A DNA stretch of 64,000 bases from Rattus norvegicus (lineage: Eukaryota; Chordata; Mammalia; Rodentia; Muridae): assembly GCF_036323735.1 (NCBI RefSeq), contig NC_086032.1, positions 44,509,335 to 44,573,334 on the forward strand, read 5' to 3'. Below the pieces are notes generated by a model. It had not been told where the DNA came from and searched no databases. It was given only the letters and a program-made list of their open reading frames with translations. Of the stretch, positions 37,811 to 44,130 are shown one piece after another. Made by a program: the position numbers and the translations under genes. The stretch's first letter is position 1, and each line of letters starts with the position of its first letter.

Positions 37811-40172
37811 ATAGCAAAGGCAGGAGTCACAAACCCAAAAAGAATTGGTAAATTCTGGTCACTTCCAGCAAATACCACAGCTCCATGATCAGAGAAAGAA
37901 CTGGGTTTTTTGTTTTGTTTTGTTTTGTTTTTTAAGATTTATATTATTTTATTTATGGGTACACTGTAGCTGTCAGACACTCCAGAAGAGGGCATCAAAT
38001 CCCATTGTACATGGTTGTGAGCCACCATCTAGTTGCTGGGAATTGAACTCAGGCCCTCTGGAAGAGCAGTCAGTGCTCTTAACCTCTGAGCCTTCTCTCC
38101 AGTCCACAAGAGCTGTCCTTAAACAGTGTTGTCTGGGGCAACTACTTCAGCATCACATGCCTGCAACTGAACCGGAGTCTTGGTCTGAAACTGTCACAAA
38201 GCTCACCCTGAGAAAGGCATCTGTCAGGAAAGGAGGAGGCAATGACGCCCATAAATAGCAGGGAGGAGTTACGTGGAGGCACAGGAGAGGACAGTTTGGA
38301 CCATTTTCCCCCATCATTTTTGTTTGTTTGTTGTTTTTTGGGTTTTTTTTTTTTTTTGAGGCAAGGTCTCTCTGTGTATCCCTGGCTGTCTTAGAACTTG
38401 CTGTGTAGCCCAGGCTGCCCTTGAACTCAAGAAGTCCTCCCATTCTGTTTCCTGAGTGCTGGGATTAAAGGCCCAGGCTATCCCGTCTTTTCTTGGGGAC
38501 AGGGAGCAGTTCAACTCAGGGTTTCTCTGTGTAGCCCTGGCTGTCCTGGAACTTTCTTTGTAGACCAGGCTGGCCTCGAAGTCACAGAGATCTGCCTGCC
38601 TCTGCTTCCCCAGTGCTGGGCTTGCCCAGCCCTACCATTACTTTTAACAGCTAATTATGGGTTTAAAGTCAAGTCATTAAAGAAAAAAATCAAGTGGCTG
38701 GAGAGATGGGTGAGTGGTTACAAATCTGTACTATTCTTACAAAGGCTTGCAACTGCCTGTAACCCCAGCTAGATGGGACCTAGCGTCTCTGGCCTCTCTG
38801 AGCGCCTGCACCCATACGTGCACAAGCGTGTGTGCACACACACACAACATACTCAAATAATTCACATCAAACTATTGAAATAAATGATGACTCAAAATAA
38901 AAGTATAAAAGAAATTATGAAAAATCCTTTTTCTGAAAAAATGTCTCCAGGTTCCATCCCAAAGCCCCCACCCCCACCCCACTCCCAAAACCTAAATACC
39001 TTCTGCTGCTGCCTCCACTGGCAGGGTGAGCTCTCCCATCGAAGCTGATCACCACGCCCCTCTGCTTGAGGTCACTGAACTGCTTTTCCAGGTACCTGCA
39101 AAATCCCTGAAAGTAGCCCAGGGATTAAAAGCACATATTTTATATGTATGATGTAAGAATCAGCCCAAAATTATATTTTACTCACGTTCATAGGATCCAC
39201 ATGCAGACTGAACAGTTAGAAGAAAACAGCTTTTTGGGACCGTCTACTCTAACTCAGGCTGTGCTGAATTTAACATCTCCAGGTCTTGACCAACTTGCTC
39301 AGAATTTCCATCTTATAGGTGGGAACACAAAGAGCAAGGCCGACTCATGTTCAGACCTAATGACCTGCAGACCATGGCTGGCACATCTAGATGTGGTGAC
39401 AGGTGGCTCAGTGTAGGTATGAGAAATTGGATTATCCAAATATGGCCACAGCAATATATACCCCCACCAGGTGACACTGACCTTCTCTTTAGACAGACAG
39501 AATAGGGTGGGGACTAGTTACTTACTTACTAGTTACTTTGTTTGAGTCACAGTTCATTTATAAATGCCAACACAGCTTCTGGCTGGCATATTCATTTATT
39601 CATACCCCCTACCATTGCTTTAGTCAATGGGTCTGTATAAGAACAAAATCTCCACAAGGGAATCTGTCTTTGTCATATCAATTCACTATGCCTGGCACAC
39701 AGTGGGCATTCGATAAATTTGTTCCATGGCTGGCTAGGTGGATAGAAAGCTAATGAATTTTAAATAAGGACTGCACAAGTCTCATTTATAGATTAAATGG
39801 TGGGTACTTTCTTTATTTGGTCAGAGTCAAAGACATATCCATAACTAAAACAAATTAAGTCTATCAGATCCCCAGGACTCAGGGAGATATACCAGGAGGA
39901 ACCAGCAATGACAAATTTGTGGCACCTGTGTGGTCTGGATGATAGTCAGGTCATTCATTCGAGAAATTCCTGCTCCCATAGGAGCTCGAAGACCAGCTGT
40001 GCCAAACTCCATCCGGGCCCCAAAGCATTTCTCTAGTTCTTCTTTATTACCCTCAGCAAGGAGCTGCTTCACTGACTCTGAAGTTAAAGGATTCTGAAAG
40101 ACAGACATGGGTATACCAGGCACAGCTTGGTTAAGAGAATGACAGAAAATCCACAAGGTAGACCACACCCTC

Positions 40173-40225
<53 letters not shown>

Positions 40226-43200
40226 CTAACCTCTATGAAAAACCTAAATAAATAATATGGGCTTTTACATTTTCTGGTGTTTTTGAACAGGAATTTGATA
40301 GTATGATGCGAGTCATGTTCTCTTTCTAACTGAGGTAATAGAGAAAATGAACAAGATGCTGTTTTAGAAACAGACATCTAACATACTCAGGGAGGTCTCA
40401 GATCATTTACTTCCCAATCCTATGCTTGAGAGGGCTATAAAGTACCTAGTTTCCCCATCTGTAAAGGGGAACCAGCTAGCACCTCTCTTGAATAATTTTC
40501 AAGGTTTTAAATTACTTTGCCTTTGTCTGACACTGAGTTGTGATGTTCATCTCCTTCCCTAAGGTCCTCAAACTTTCCCAGGGTCAGACAGTTTCATGAA
40601 AGCCTTACTTTTGTCATGCTTTATAGTTTTTGCAAAGTGTTTCCTTCGTATCTGGTCATGTTTCAATGACTCCAAGTCAGGCCAATAATAGCTGATGACT
40701 TTGGTAGTATTTTACACTACAGAAATTGAATGGCTTGCTCAAACTGCATGAGGAACATTAATATTATCCTAGTGCCTTTTCTATTACATGAATTGCAAAC
40801 AGATAAGAGCATGAATCACTTAAGAACATTTTACATGGCCTTGTTTTCTTCACATAACGATTGGAAGAGATGTGAAGATTGTAGAATTACCTAACCCCAC
40901 ATGGACTTTTACATTAAGAGTTGAGGGAATGCTGGAGTGGAGTACTTGTAGTCATCATTTGATAAAATGAACACTGGGCTTGATAAGGCCCCGTAAACTT
41001 TGAAATGTGGTTGCAATAAAACCTTGGCTTCCTGGATCTAGCCTATGGTTCCAGATTGTTCCAGTTTCAACAGGAACCCAGACCAACCTTTTGATTAAAA
41101 AAAATGCTAGATTCCAACTGAAGAGAACCATCTTACCCATTACACTGTCAGGTGCCCTAAGGCAAGGCTCACAGCTGGCATACAAAAGGAGCTCAACAGA
41201 CATCTGCTGAGTGGCTGAGACAACACAGACTTCCTGGCCACACCCAATATCCAGGGCTTCTCTGAGGGCTACAGTAGATTTCAAAAGTCTTAATTGGCCT
41301 TGGATGCTAGAAAAGACTCAGCAGCCTGAGAGAACAAAGCAAAGAGATAAAGAAAAGTCAAGAAGAGAGCAGTAGAGATAAGGGTCAGACCTGGGAGTGA
41401 TGGAAACTGACAGCAGAGGGAGGCACAGGGGAGGGAACACAGTAGTCTTGCAGAGAGCACAGCCAGGGTCCTTGCCAACAATAACAGTGCTTTTGGCTGG
41501 TGGGAGCTTCCCTGAAGAATGAATGGTGGGTTCTTCCCAGAGAGGAGTCCATCTCCAGTTAAAGTAACTTAGATGGACTAAAGTCAACTCTACCAGTAAA
41601 GTGCTTGCTATGCAAGCTTTAAGACCCGACCTCGCATCCCCAGCATACACTAACAAGCCTAGCCAAGCACAGTTTATCTGTACATCTAATTCTGGAGGTA
41701 GACAAACAGTGTCAGTCAGTTTAGCCTGTCAGCTCCACATTCAACGAGAGAGACCCTGTCTTAAAAAAAATAAGGTGGTTTGAATAGGCTTGGCCCAGGG
41801 AGTGGCACTATTAGGAGGCGTGGCCTTGTTGGAGGAAGTGTGTCACTGTGGAGGTGGGCTTTGAGAGACTTTCCTCCTAGCTGCCTGGAAGACAGCTTCT
41901 CCTATTTGCCTTCAGAACAAGATGTAGAACTCTTAGCTCCTTCTCCAGCACCATGACTGCCTGAATGCTGCCATGCTTCCTGGTATGGGGAGAATGGACT
42001 GAACCTCTGAAACTGTAAGCCAGCCCCAGTTAAATGTCCTTTGTAAGAGTTGTTTTGGTCATGGTGTCTCTTTACTGTAATGGAAACCCTTACTAAGGCA
42101 GAGTGACTGAGGAAGATACTTGACCTCAGCCTCTGGCCTCTGCATGAATATGCACACAGGTACCCACACAAGCACATGAACGCAGACACAACCATACGAT
42201 TGGGAAATTAACAATGAAGCCTCTCCAAAGGAGAAAAGTACAATTTCCTTCCACCTCTACCTCATGGAGGTACTTTTCCAAGAGATTCCATGTTCTGTAG
42301 TAATTATATTTTCTGTTCACTTCTGAGTGCATCTGTGAAGTACCTTCTGAGGACCAAGATCCCAGGCTCTGATAGAATCAAAGGGTCCCTCCTTTGATGG
42401 ACCCATAATGTACTGGGATTATGAGAAGCTGACAAAAGGTGGGAACTGGGAGCTAGTTGGAGGATCAAGGTTACTGGGACTTGTTACAGGATGATATATT
42501 TCCACAATGGCTTACTGTATTCCCACATTCTCTACTTCCTAGCCACTATGACAGGAACAGCTCTGACACCTTTCCAATCAGGAAGGATAAAACCATCTCA
42601 GAGTCTGAGCAAAGCAGTTCTTTCCCCACTCACTTAGTCAAGTGGTATGGTAGCCTGACTATCAGGTTTCTTAACTCAGGCATTAGGGAAGGCCACACAA
42701 TGCAAGTTACTAAGTTATCAGAAACAGTTTCCTTCCCTTGTACATCCTGGAATGCTTTAACTGTCCAGGAAAAACAAAACAAAAACCACAATGAGGAGCT
42801 GGCACTGGCATCCTGGAAACAGGAAGGCCTGACTTTTCAGTGGGGAAATGGCCTCTGCTGAGCCTTGCCGCCTCTATCCAGTCAATAAATGTTTCAGGGA
42901 TCTACCATAGACATGTAGTATAATACTATATAATGCTGTGCACCATGGAAGGCAGCAGAGACACACAGCACCAGCTACATAATTTTCGGAGGCCAATGCA
43001 CAATTAAAATGAAAGACTCAATGTTTAACAATAATCTCAAGGTAATGCTTTAAAATATAGCATAGGCCCTTCCCTGAACACCAGTTCAGTGGATCTGCAA
43101 GGGTGTCACCTTCTGAAGTCAGCTCTGGACACTGATAGACTTTAAACAAACAAACAAACACACAAACAAACCAGTAAGGGGGTTGCTGGTTTGTTTCTTC

Positions 43201-44016
43201 CAATCCCAGTAAGAGATGGGAATGAAAAGACAGGGCAGTCTAGAGCGAATATTTGAATTAAATAAATTGCACTTGGGTGACGGGAAAGGCCTAATAAGTT
43301 CACACAGGAGTAACGAGAAGAGAAATAAAGTCAGCAGAACACAGGCAAGAGGAACATTGTGAGGAAGCAGCAAGGCACACAAAAGCACAGGTCAGAGAGA
43401 ACTTGTAGAGGGCTAAGGAAGTGATGTCTGGAGCTGGTCGCCTGACTGCTTCAGCCATAAGACAGAGTTACAGGGGAAAGACGCATCTGGAACCAAAGCG
43501 TATCCTGTCACCTTTCCTCTGGAAAACTCCCGGTCAGCCTGGTCCATCAAGGACCCTTTAGTAACCATGTAATCAGGAAAGGTAGTCTGAACAGTGGAGA
43601 AGTCCGGGTCCTGAAAAGGCGGGACAGAGCGGATTCTGAATGGATGAGGATGCTCAGGCTGTCATAGAACTTCAGAAATCTTTTTGTGCGTGTACTACCC
43701 TGGGCCCCAGTCCCTCTACGTTCACCCCTTCCCACCTCGCTCCTCTACCCGGTCTAGCAGCCGGGCGAGCCACACAGCTGTCTCAGTCCCGCCACAGTTT
43801 ATGCCGATCAGGCTCTGTGTGGCGGGGCAGGGAAGGAAGGAAGCTGGGCCCGGCTTCCTACCCCGAACGTCACAGCTCCAGGGAACCCAAGAGCCGGAGA
43901 TCGGCCCTTACCCGGTCCCAGCGTAGCCACTGCGCGGTCTCCTGGTCCAGTCGCGCGTCCATTCCCAAGCCGCTGGCCTCGGGAGCCGGTGTCTGTGTTG
44001 GTGTCGCTGCCGCCAT
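10766..44016 (-). CDS. Pgm2: Pgm2, phosphoglucomutase 2 / phosphopentomutase (14 coding exons)
   Basis: Cytosolic alpha-D-phosphohexomutase-superfamily enzyme. The PGM2 family mainly interconverts ribose or deoxyribose 1- and 5-phosphate, feeding nucleoside ribose into central metabolism, and has weaker glucose 1-/6-phosphate activity; it cycles through a phosphoserine. Fourteen GT-AG exons join in phase to 620 codons (human PGM2 is about 612). Visible motifs are TASHNP with catalytic Ser173 (exon 5), DPDADR metal loop at 330-335 (exon 8), GNELG at 352-356 (exon 9), FEEAIGY at 431-437 (exons 10-11) and RTSGTEPK at 566-573 (exon 13). The start at 44016 has A at -3 and G at +4 and lies in a CpG island. 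No stop or frameshift interrupts it. The N-terminus before ASGLGMDARLDQETAQW is a few residues longer than in human. PGM2L1 is the close paralogue, but the sequence reads as PGM2. Confidence 0.97.
10940..11510 (-). mobile_element. reversed B1 split by the LTR, plus a second B1 piece
   Basis: TTTTTGAGACAGTGTC (to 10957) continues after the LTR at 11271 as GTGTCTCTCTCCCTGGGTTAGCC and runs to about 11395, a B1 read backwards. 11400-11510 is a further diverged B1-like piece (GCTGGAATTAGGGACTGC). Confidence 0.75.
10953..11275 (+). mobile_element. solo LTR (MaLR type) with a 5-base target duplication, inside a B1
   Basis: The LTR body is 10958-11270, starting TGTGGTGGTTTGAATATG and ending CCCTAACTAAGAGA, with a TTAAAT signal near its 3' end. 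GTGTC flanks it at 10953-10957 and 11271-11275. A 5-base duplication fits ERVL/MaLR integration. The flanks are two halves of one reversed B1. It lies in Pgm2 intron 13, antisense to the gene. Confidence 0.75.
11550..11745 (-). mobile_element. B3-like SINE, reversed
   Basis: Ends with the reversed tRNA-like half AATCACTGACCCAATCTCTCCAG and starts with an AATTAATTATTTTAAC tail, as in B2/B3 SINEs. Confidence 0.65.
11768..11940 (+). mobile_element. B2/B3-type SINE
   Basis: Starts GGCTGGAGAGATGCTTGGTGG with the core CTGGCTGCTCTTCCAGAGG and ends in AATAAAAATAAATC. It is diverged in the middle. Confidence 0.75.
11999..12055. repeat. (AAAC)n-rich stretch
   Basis: AAAC units followed by A/C-rich sequence. 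The two open frames across it are repeat artefacts. Confidence 0.8.
12391..12672 (-). mobile_element. 5'-truncated L1 3' end, reversed
   Basis: Begins with a T run (the L1 poly(A) on the minus strand), then TTACATTTCAAATGTTATCCCC and pyrimidine-rich sequence. This is the reverse complement of the L1 3' UTR at 21340-21510, here from an older, diverged copy. It is in sense orientation relative to Pgm2, within intron 13. Confidence 0.75.
12676..14440. other. Pgm2 intron 13 stretch without a recognised feature
   Basis: AT-rich intronic DNA. An A-rich run lies at 12898-12970. I see no exon, SINE or RNA gene. Confidence 0.5.
14443..14545 (+). mobile_element. B1 SINE (3' part)
   Basis: Reads CTCAGGAGGCAGAGTGGATC ... 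CAGAGAAACCCTGTCTTAGAA, the B1 3' half, and runs directly into a GAAA array that probably grew from its A-rich tail. Confidence 0.85.
14546..14670. repeat. (GAAA)n/(GGAA) microsatellite
   Basis: Imperfect GAAA array with AAAAAG and GGGA variants, giving open frames of Lys/Glu or Ser/Phe on the two strands that are not genes. Confidence 0.95.
15033..15740 (+). promoter_or_regulatory. L1 5' UTR / internal promoter region
   Basis: GC-rich relative to its surroundings and just upstream of ORF1, as expected for the rat L1 5' UTR. The element starts immediately after the target duplication, but I cannot tell whether the 5' end is complete. The opposite strand is open for 132 codons (15028-15426). 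Confidence 0.7.
15741..16817 (+). pseudogene. L1 ORF1 (RNA-binding protein), frameshifted
   Basis: The first 253 codons (15741-16502) show the N-terminal part and a long coiled coil rich in Lys/Glu/Gln, followed by the RNA-recognition region. A one-base loss near 16500 puts a stop after ...KERI. The C-terminal domain continues in another frame from about 16505 to the stop at 16815-16817. L1 ORF1 protein normally trimerises through the coiled coil and coats L1 RNA. This copy would make only a shortened protein. Confidence 0.9.
16830..20772 (+). pseudogene. L1 ORF2 (endonuclease / reverse transcriptase), multiply broken
   Basis: Recognisable pieces are the endonuclease domain (to about 17750, with the DFNT block at 17440), the reverse transcriptase (18277-19545, with the FADD catalytic motif at 19090-19101) and the C-terminal Cys-rich segment (about 20330-20400), ending at a TAG at 20770-20772. 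Damage includes an ID insertion at 16963, in-frame stops at 17437, 18640, 18844 and 18955, and indels near 17835, 17920, 18190, 19500 and 19990. The 18640 stop looks like a CGA to TGA change from CpG decay. Confidence 0.93.
16948..17088 (+). mobile_element. ID SINE nested in L1 ORF2
   Basis: The ID body 16963-17073 is flanked by the 15-base duplication AAAAAGACATAGATT (16948-16962 and 17074-17088). It has A-box-like AGCTCAGTGG, B-box-like GGTTCGGTCC and an A-rich tail. Insertion postdates the L1 and is a further inactivating event. Confidence 0.96.
20773..21516 (+). other. L1 3' UTR with G-rich tract
   Basis: Contains a run of GGGAGGG/GGGGAGG blocks at about 21347-21420, able in principle to form a G-quadruplex, then AATAAAG and an A-rich tail. 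The same arrangement recurs in the L1 ends at 1136-1845 and 45380-45820. Confidence 0.85.
21533..23150. other. Pgm2 intron 13 stretch, one B2 fragment only
   Basis: 22442-22550 is a B2 3' half (GTAGTGGGATCCAATGCCCTC ... CAGTGTACTCATATA, then AAAT units). Nothing else is recognised. Confidence 0.55.
23155..23299 (-). mobile_element. B3-like SINE, reversed
   Basis: Reads GTGGATGTCCATGGAGGCCAG ... GGAGTTACAGGCAGTTGGGAGC, the reverse of a B3 SINE. Its tRNA-like end (TTCTTAACCACCAAGTCCCTC) lies within the first copy of the adjacent tandem duplication. Confidence 0.65.
23300..23885. repeat. 295-bp perfect tandem duplication
   Basis: The block starting GGGAAGAGTAGAAAAAGTTC at 23300 recurs at 23595 with a period of 295 bases. 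By eye I find no mismatch until the GGAA runs differ in length. The unit holds the tRNA end of a reversed B3, a TTTTGTTTTG-rich spacer, a forward B3/B2 core and a GGAA run. Either a very recent duplication or an assembly artefact. Confidence 0.9.
23846..24057. repeat. (GGAA)n/(GGGA)n array
   Basis: About 210 bases of alternating GGAA and GGGA blocks. A shorter GGAA run (23551-23586) ends the first duplicate. Arg/Glu/Gly and Pro/Ser open frames across it are artefacts. Confidence 0.97.
24399..24532 (-). CDS. Pgm2: Pgm2 coding exon 13
   Basis: Residues 543-586 plus two bases of codon 587. Acceptor CCTAG/GTTCTT, donor AACAG/GTAAGG. Carries RTSGTEPK (566-573), the loop that binds the substrate phosphate in this superfamily. 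Confidence 0.97.
24879..25094 (+). mobile_element. LTR-like repeat (MaLR type), internally deleted
   Basis: Starts TGTGGTGGCTTGAATATGC and ends CCCTAAGACA. The middle, present in the 10958 copy, is missing. Flanks GATAT and GATGT are near-matching five-base sequences. Confidence 0.65.
25095..27827. other. Pgm2 intron 12 stretch, origin unknown
   Basis: No SINE or L1 recognised. 25740-26060 is A-rich. 26599-27012 has a 137-codon open frame in the gene's sense strand, with an AATAAA at 26570-26575 further 3'. It has no domain I recognise and no matching splice phase was established. Confidence 0.45.
27828..27950 (-). mobile_element. B1 SINE fragment, reversed
   Basis: Diverged reversed B1 (GACAGGATGTCATAATATAACC ... 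CCCAAGTGCAGGGATTTAAAG). Confidence 0.65.
28225..28300 (-). mobile_element. ID/B4-like tRNA-derived fragment, reversed
   Basis: Diverged; shows CATGTGTTGGCAAGCACCCCTGAGCTG, the reverse of an ID-type A-box half. Confidence 0.45.
28381..28570 (-). CDS. Pgm2: Pgm2 coding exon 12
   Basis: Split codon 479 to residue 542. Acceptor TTCTAG/GTACGG, donor GGCT/GTAAGT. Contains YGYH and the C-terminal domain beginning at SYFICHDQ. Confidence 0.97.
28724..28962 (+). mobile_element. B3-type SINE
   Basis: Starts GCTGGGCTGGCGAGATGGTTC, with GCTGATCCCCAGAAC as B box and an ATATATACACACAAC / AATAAATAAATG tail. Includes an internal duplication of CATGTGTGC(A/G)CCCACTCA. Confidence 0.8.
28985..29215 (+). mobile_element. 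B3-type SINE
   Basis: Has AGAGATAGTTCAGTGACTAA, CACTCTTCCAGAGGACTCAGG and GGTTCGATTCTCAGCACCC (B box), ending AAAATAAAGG. Confidence 0.75.
29246..29500 (+). mobile_element. B4-like SINE
   Basis: A tRNA-like half (GATGGCTCAGTCAGTAAAGTGC) followed by B1-like sequence (GGGAGACAGACACAGGCAGAT). It is the third SINE in a cluster within intron 11. Confidence 0.6.
29868..29997 (-). CDS. Pgm2: Pgm2 coding exon 11
   Basis: Split codon 436 to residue 478 plus two bases. Acceptor CTGCAG/GATATA, donor TTGGA/GTAAGT. Holds the Y of FEEAIGY and the conserved DKDGVSAA segment. Confidence 0.97.
30160..30345 (+). mobile_element. B4-like SINE
   Basis: Has the B-box-like GGTTCGAGCCCCCAG and then B1-like TGTAATTCTAGCATTTGGGAG. 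Confidence 0.65.
30346..31368. other. Pgm2 intron 10 stretch without a recognised feature
   Basis: No exon, SINE or RNA gene recognised. A 135-codon open frame at 30914-31321 on the minus strand has no known domain. Confidence 0.5.
31369..31408 (-). repeat. (AC)20; a (GT)20 tract in Pgm2 RNA just after exon 10
   Basis: Uninterrupted dinucleotide run. In the Pgm2 transcript it reads (GU)20 and begins 25 bases into intron 10, next to the exon 10 donor at 31432. Confidence 0.95.
31433..31526 (-). CDS. Pgm2: Pgm2 coding exon 10
   Basis: Residues 405-435 plus the first base of 436. Acceptor TTTAG/GAAACA, donor ATTG/GTAAGA. Contains most of FEEAIGY (431-437), a sugar-specificity loop of the phosphohexomutases. 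At 94 bases, skipping it would break the frame. Confidence 0.97.
31566..31865 (+). mobile_element. B4-type SINE with an internal 29-bp expansion
   Basis: A tRNA-like half (GATGCTCAATTGGTAGAGAG) then a B1-like half ending CTATATAAAACCCTGTCCC. Four copies of a 29-base unit starting GGCTACATATGAAGTTCAAG occupy 31727-31842, with a fifth partial copy. Lies in Pgm2 intron 9. Confidence 0.8.
31727..31842 (+). repeat. four 29-bp tandem units
   Basis: Units start at 31727, 31756, 31785 and 31814; a partial copy follows at 31843. The copies look identical. The unit is part of the B1 core (AAGGCCAGCCTGG). Confidence 0.95.
31942..32122 (-). CDS. Pgm2: Pgm2 coding exon 9
   Basis: Split codon 344 to residue 404. 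Acceptor TTGCAG/TGGTGA, donor TTCGAG/GTAAGG. Carries SGNELGALLGWW and the SSTVSSKILRAIA helix region. Confidence 0.97.
32262..32418 (+). mobile_element. B1 SINE with (AAAT)n tail
   Basis: Reads GGGAGGCAGAGGCAGGCAGA ... GAGAAACCCAGTCTC, then an AAAT array at 32383-32418. Confidence 0.85.
33036..33133 (-). CDS. Pgm2: Pgm2 coding exon 8
   Basis: Residues 312-343 plus two bases of 344. Acceptor TTTTCAG/ACTTTA, donor GACAG/GTGAAA. Carries DPDADR (330-335), whose three aspartates bind the catalytic Mg2+. Confidence 0.97.
33201..33317 (-). mobile_element. ID SINE, reversed
   Basis: Body about 33209-33306, a complete reversed ID with T-rich end first and CTAAATCCCCAACCCC last. ATTTGCAA lies at both ends (33201-33208 and about 33310-33317), a likely target duplication. 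Confidence 0.92.
33788..33981 (+). mobile_element. B2 SINE
   Basis: Starts GGGGCTGGAGAGATAGATG, has the CTGCTCTTCCAGAGGTCCTG core and B box GAGTTCAATTCCC, and ends in AATAAAAGCAAAT. Confidence 0.9.
34115..34304 (-). CDS. Pgm2: Pgm2 coding exon 7
   Basis: Split codon 248 to residue 311. Acceptor CTCTAG/GACTGT, donor GTCTTG/GTAACC. Contains HTSVHGVGHEFVQSAF and the DPDPEFPTVKYPNPE stretch. Confidence 0.97.
34578..34703 (+). mobile_element. ID SINE
   Basis: Body 34590-34691, flanked by AAAGTCTGAATA (34578-34589 and 34692-34703). Long pure A tail, suggesting a fairly recent insertion. Confidence 0.95.
35560..35706 (-). mobile_element. SINE fragment, reversed (B2/B3-like)
   Basis: Shows GGGATTAGAACTCAAGTCCCC and TGAAACCATCTTCCCAGCCC, the reversed B box and 5' end of a B2/B3 SINE. 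Diverged. Confidence 0.5.
36120..36313 (-). CDS. Pgm2: Pgm2 coding exon 6
   Basis: Residues 184-247 plus two bases of 248. Acceptor CTCTAG/GTCTAC, donor CACAG/GTAACT. Continues from the catalytic loop with VYWDNGAQI. Confidence 0.97.
36418..36501 (-). CDS. Pgm2: Pgm2 coding exon 5 (catalytic serine)
   Basis: Residues 156-183, in phase 0 at both ends. Acceptor GCTTAG/CCTTAC, donor TATAAG/GTACCT. Contains TASHNPKQDNGYK; Ser173 is the residue phosphorylated during catalysis. The following intron is only 104 bases. Confidence 0.98.
36917..37001 (-). CDS. Pgm2: Pgm2 coding exon 4
   Basis: Split codon 127 to residue 155. Acceptor TTCTAG/GTTTGC, donor TTTGTG/GTAAGT. Contains RFARLAA and LFSDITPTPFV. 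Confidence 0.97.
37182..37317 (+). mobile_element. ID SINE
   Basis: Body 37197-37302, flanked by the 15-base repeat AGAAAGAGGAAGAAC (37182-37196 and 37303-37317). Uninterrupted A tail of nearly 30 bases. Confidence 0.96.
37760..37809. repeat. (GT)25 microsatellite
   Basis: Uninterrupted GT run in Pgm2 intron 3 (CA in the transcript). Confidence 0.95.
37905..38105 (-). mobile_element. B2 SINE, reversed
   Basis: Begins with TTTTGTTTTTTAAG (reversed tail), then GGGTACACTGTAGCTGTCAG and ends CTGAGCCTTCTCTCCAGTCC, the reversed B2 5' end. Confidence 0.9.
38340..38635 (-). mobile_element. two B1 SINEs, both reversed
   Basis: 38340-38485 runs from a T run through CTCTGTGTATCCCTGGCTG to GTGCTGGGATTAAAGGC. 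38512-38630 is a second copy (GGTTTCTCTGTGTAGCCCTGG ... CAGTGCTGGG). Confidence 0.88.
38698..38880 (+). mobile_element. B3-like SINE
   Basis: Starts GTGGCTGGAGAGATGGGTGAG and ends with a GCACACACACACAAC / CAAAT tail. Confidence 0.65.
39000..39106 (-). CDS. Pgm2: Pgm2 coding exon 3
   Basis: Residues 92-126 plus two bases of 127. Acceptor TTTCAG/GGATTT, donor AGAAG/GTATTT. Contains GFCRYLEKQF and the conserved SFDGRAHPASGGSS segment. Confidence 0.97.
39926..40093 (-). CDS. Pgm2: Pgm2 coding exon 2
   Basis: Residues 36-91, phase 0 at both ends. Acceptor TTTCAG/AATCCT, donor ACACAG/GTGCCA. Contains RMEFGTAGLRAPMG, the signature of the family's first substrate-contact loop. Confidence 0.98.
40176..40223 (-). 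repeat. (AC)24; a (GT)24 tract in Pgm2 RNA upstream of exon 2
   Basis: In the transcript this is (GU)24 ending 82 bases before exon 2 (its acceptor is at 40094-40095). Confidence 0.95.
41583..41772 (+). mobile_element. B4-like SINE fragment
   Basis: Shows the tRNA-like CCAGTAAAGTGCTTGCTATG, CATCCCCAGCAT, then B1-like sequence and GACCCTGTCTTAAAAA. Confidence 0.6.
41775..42100 (+). mobile_element. LTR-like repeat (MaLR type)
   Basis: GGTGGTTTGAATAGGCTTGG ... GAAACCCTTACTAAGGCA, same family as 10958-11270. Lies in Pgm2 intron 1, antisense to the gene. Confidence 0.7.
42101..43690. other. Pgm2 intron 1 stretch
   Basis: No exon or SINE recognised. An AAAC-rich run lies at 43145-43172. A 134-codon plus-strand frame (42457-42861) shows no domain. 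Confidence 0.5.
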
Positions 44017-44130
44017 CCTGTCCGAGCCACAACCCAGCGGAGGAGGCCCGGTCACCCTTCTGGAGGGGCGGAGAGAGGGCGGGGACAGAGGCGTAGTTAG
44101 TGAACCAGAGGGAAGAGGACGTGCAGCAGC
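43690..44130. promoter_or_regulatory. Pgm2: CpG island promoter of Pgm2
   Basis: The only dense cluster of CpG dinucleotides in the window. It covers exon 1. GC boxes GGGGCGG (44065-44071) and GGGCGGGG (44077-44084) lie about 50-65 bases 5' of the start codon. No TATA box is obvious, which fits a housekeeping gene. The exact start site cannot be fixed from sequence. Confidence 0.9.
43912..44016 (-). CDS. Pgm2: Pgm2 coding exon 1 (start codon 44014-44016)
   Basis: Residues 1-35, starting MAAATPTQTPAPEASG and ending with GAC CGG before the donor GTAAGG. The ATG context (ACAGG ATG G) is strong. The frame stays open upstream to 44358, but the residues there look non-coding and this ATG matches the family start. 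Confidence 0.96.

Noticed and set aside
42457..42861. 134-codon plus-strand open frame in Pgm2 intron 1
   Set aside because: No domain, no codon bias and no splice context; it fits chance in 64 kb.
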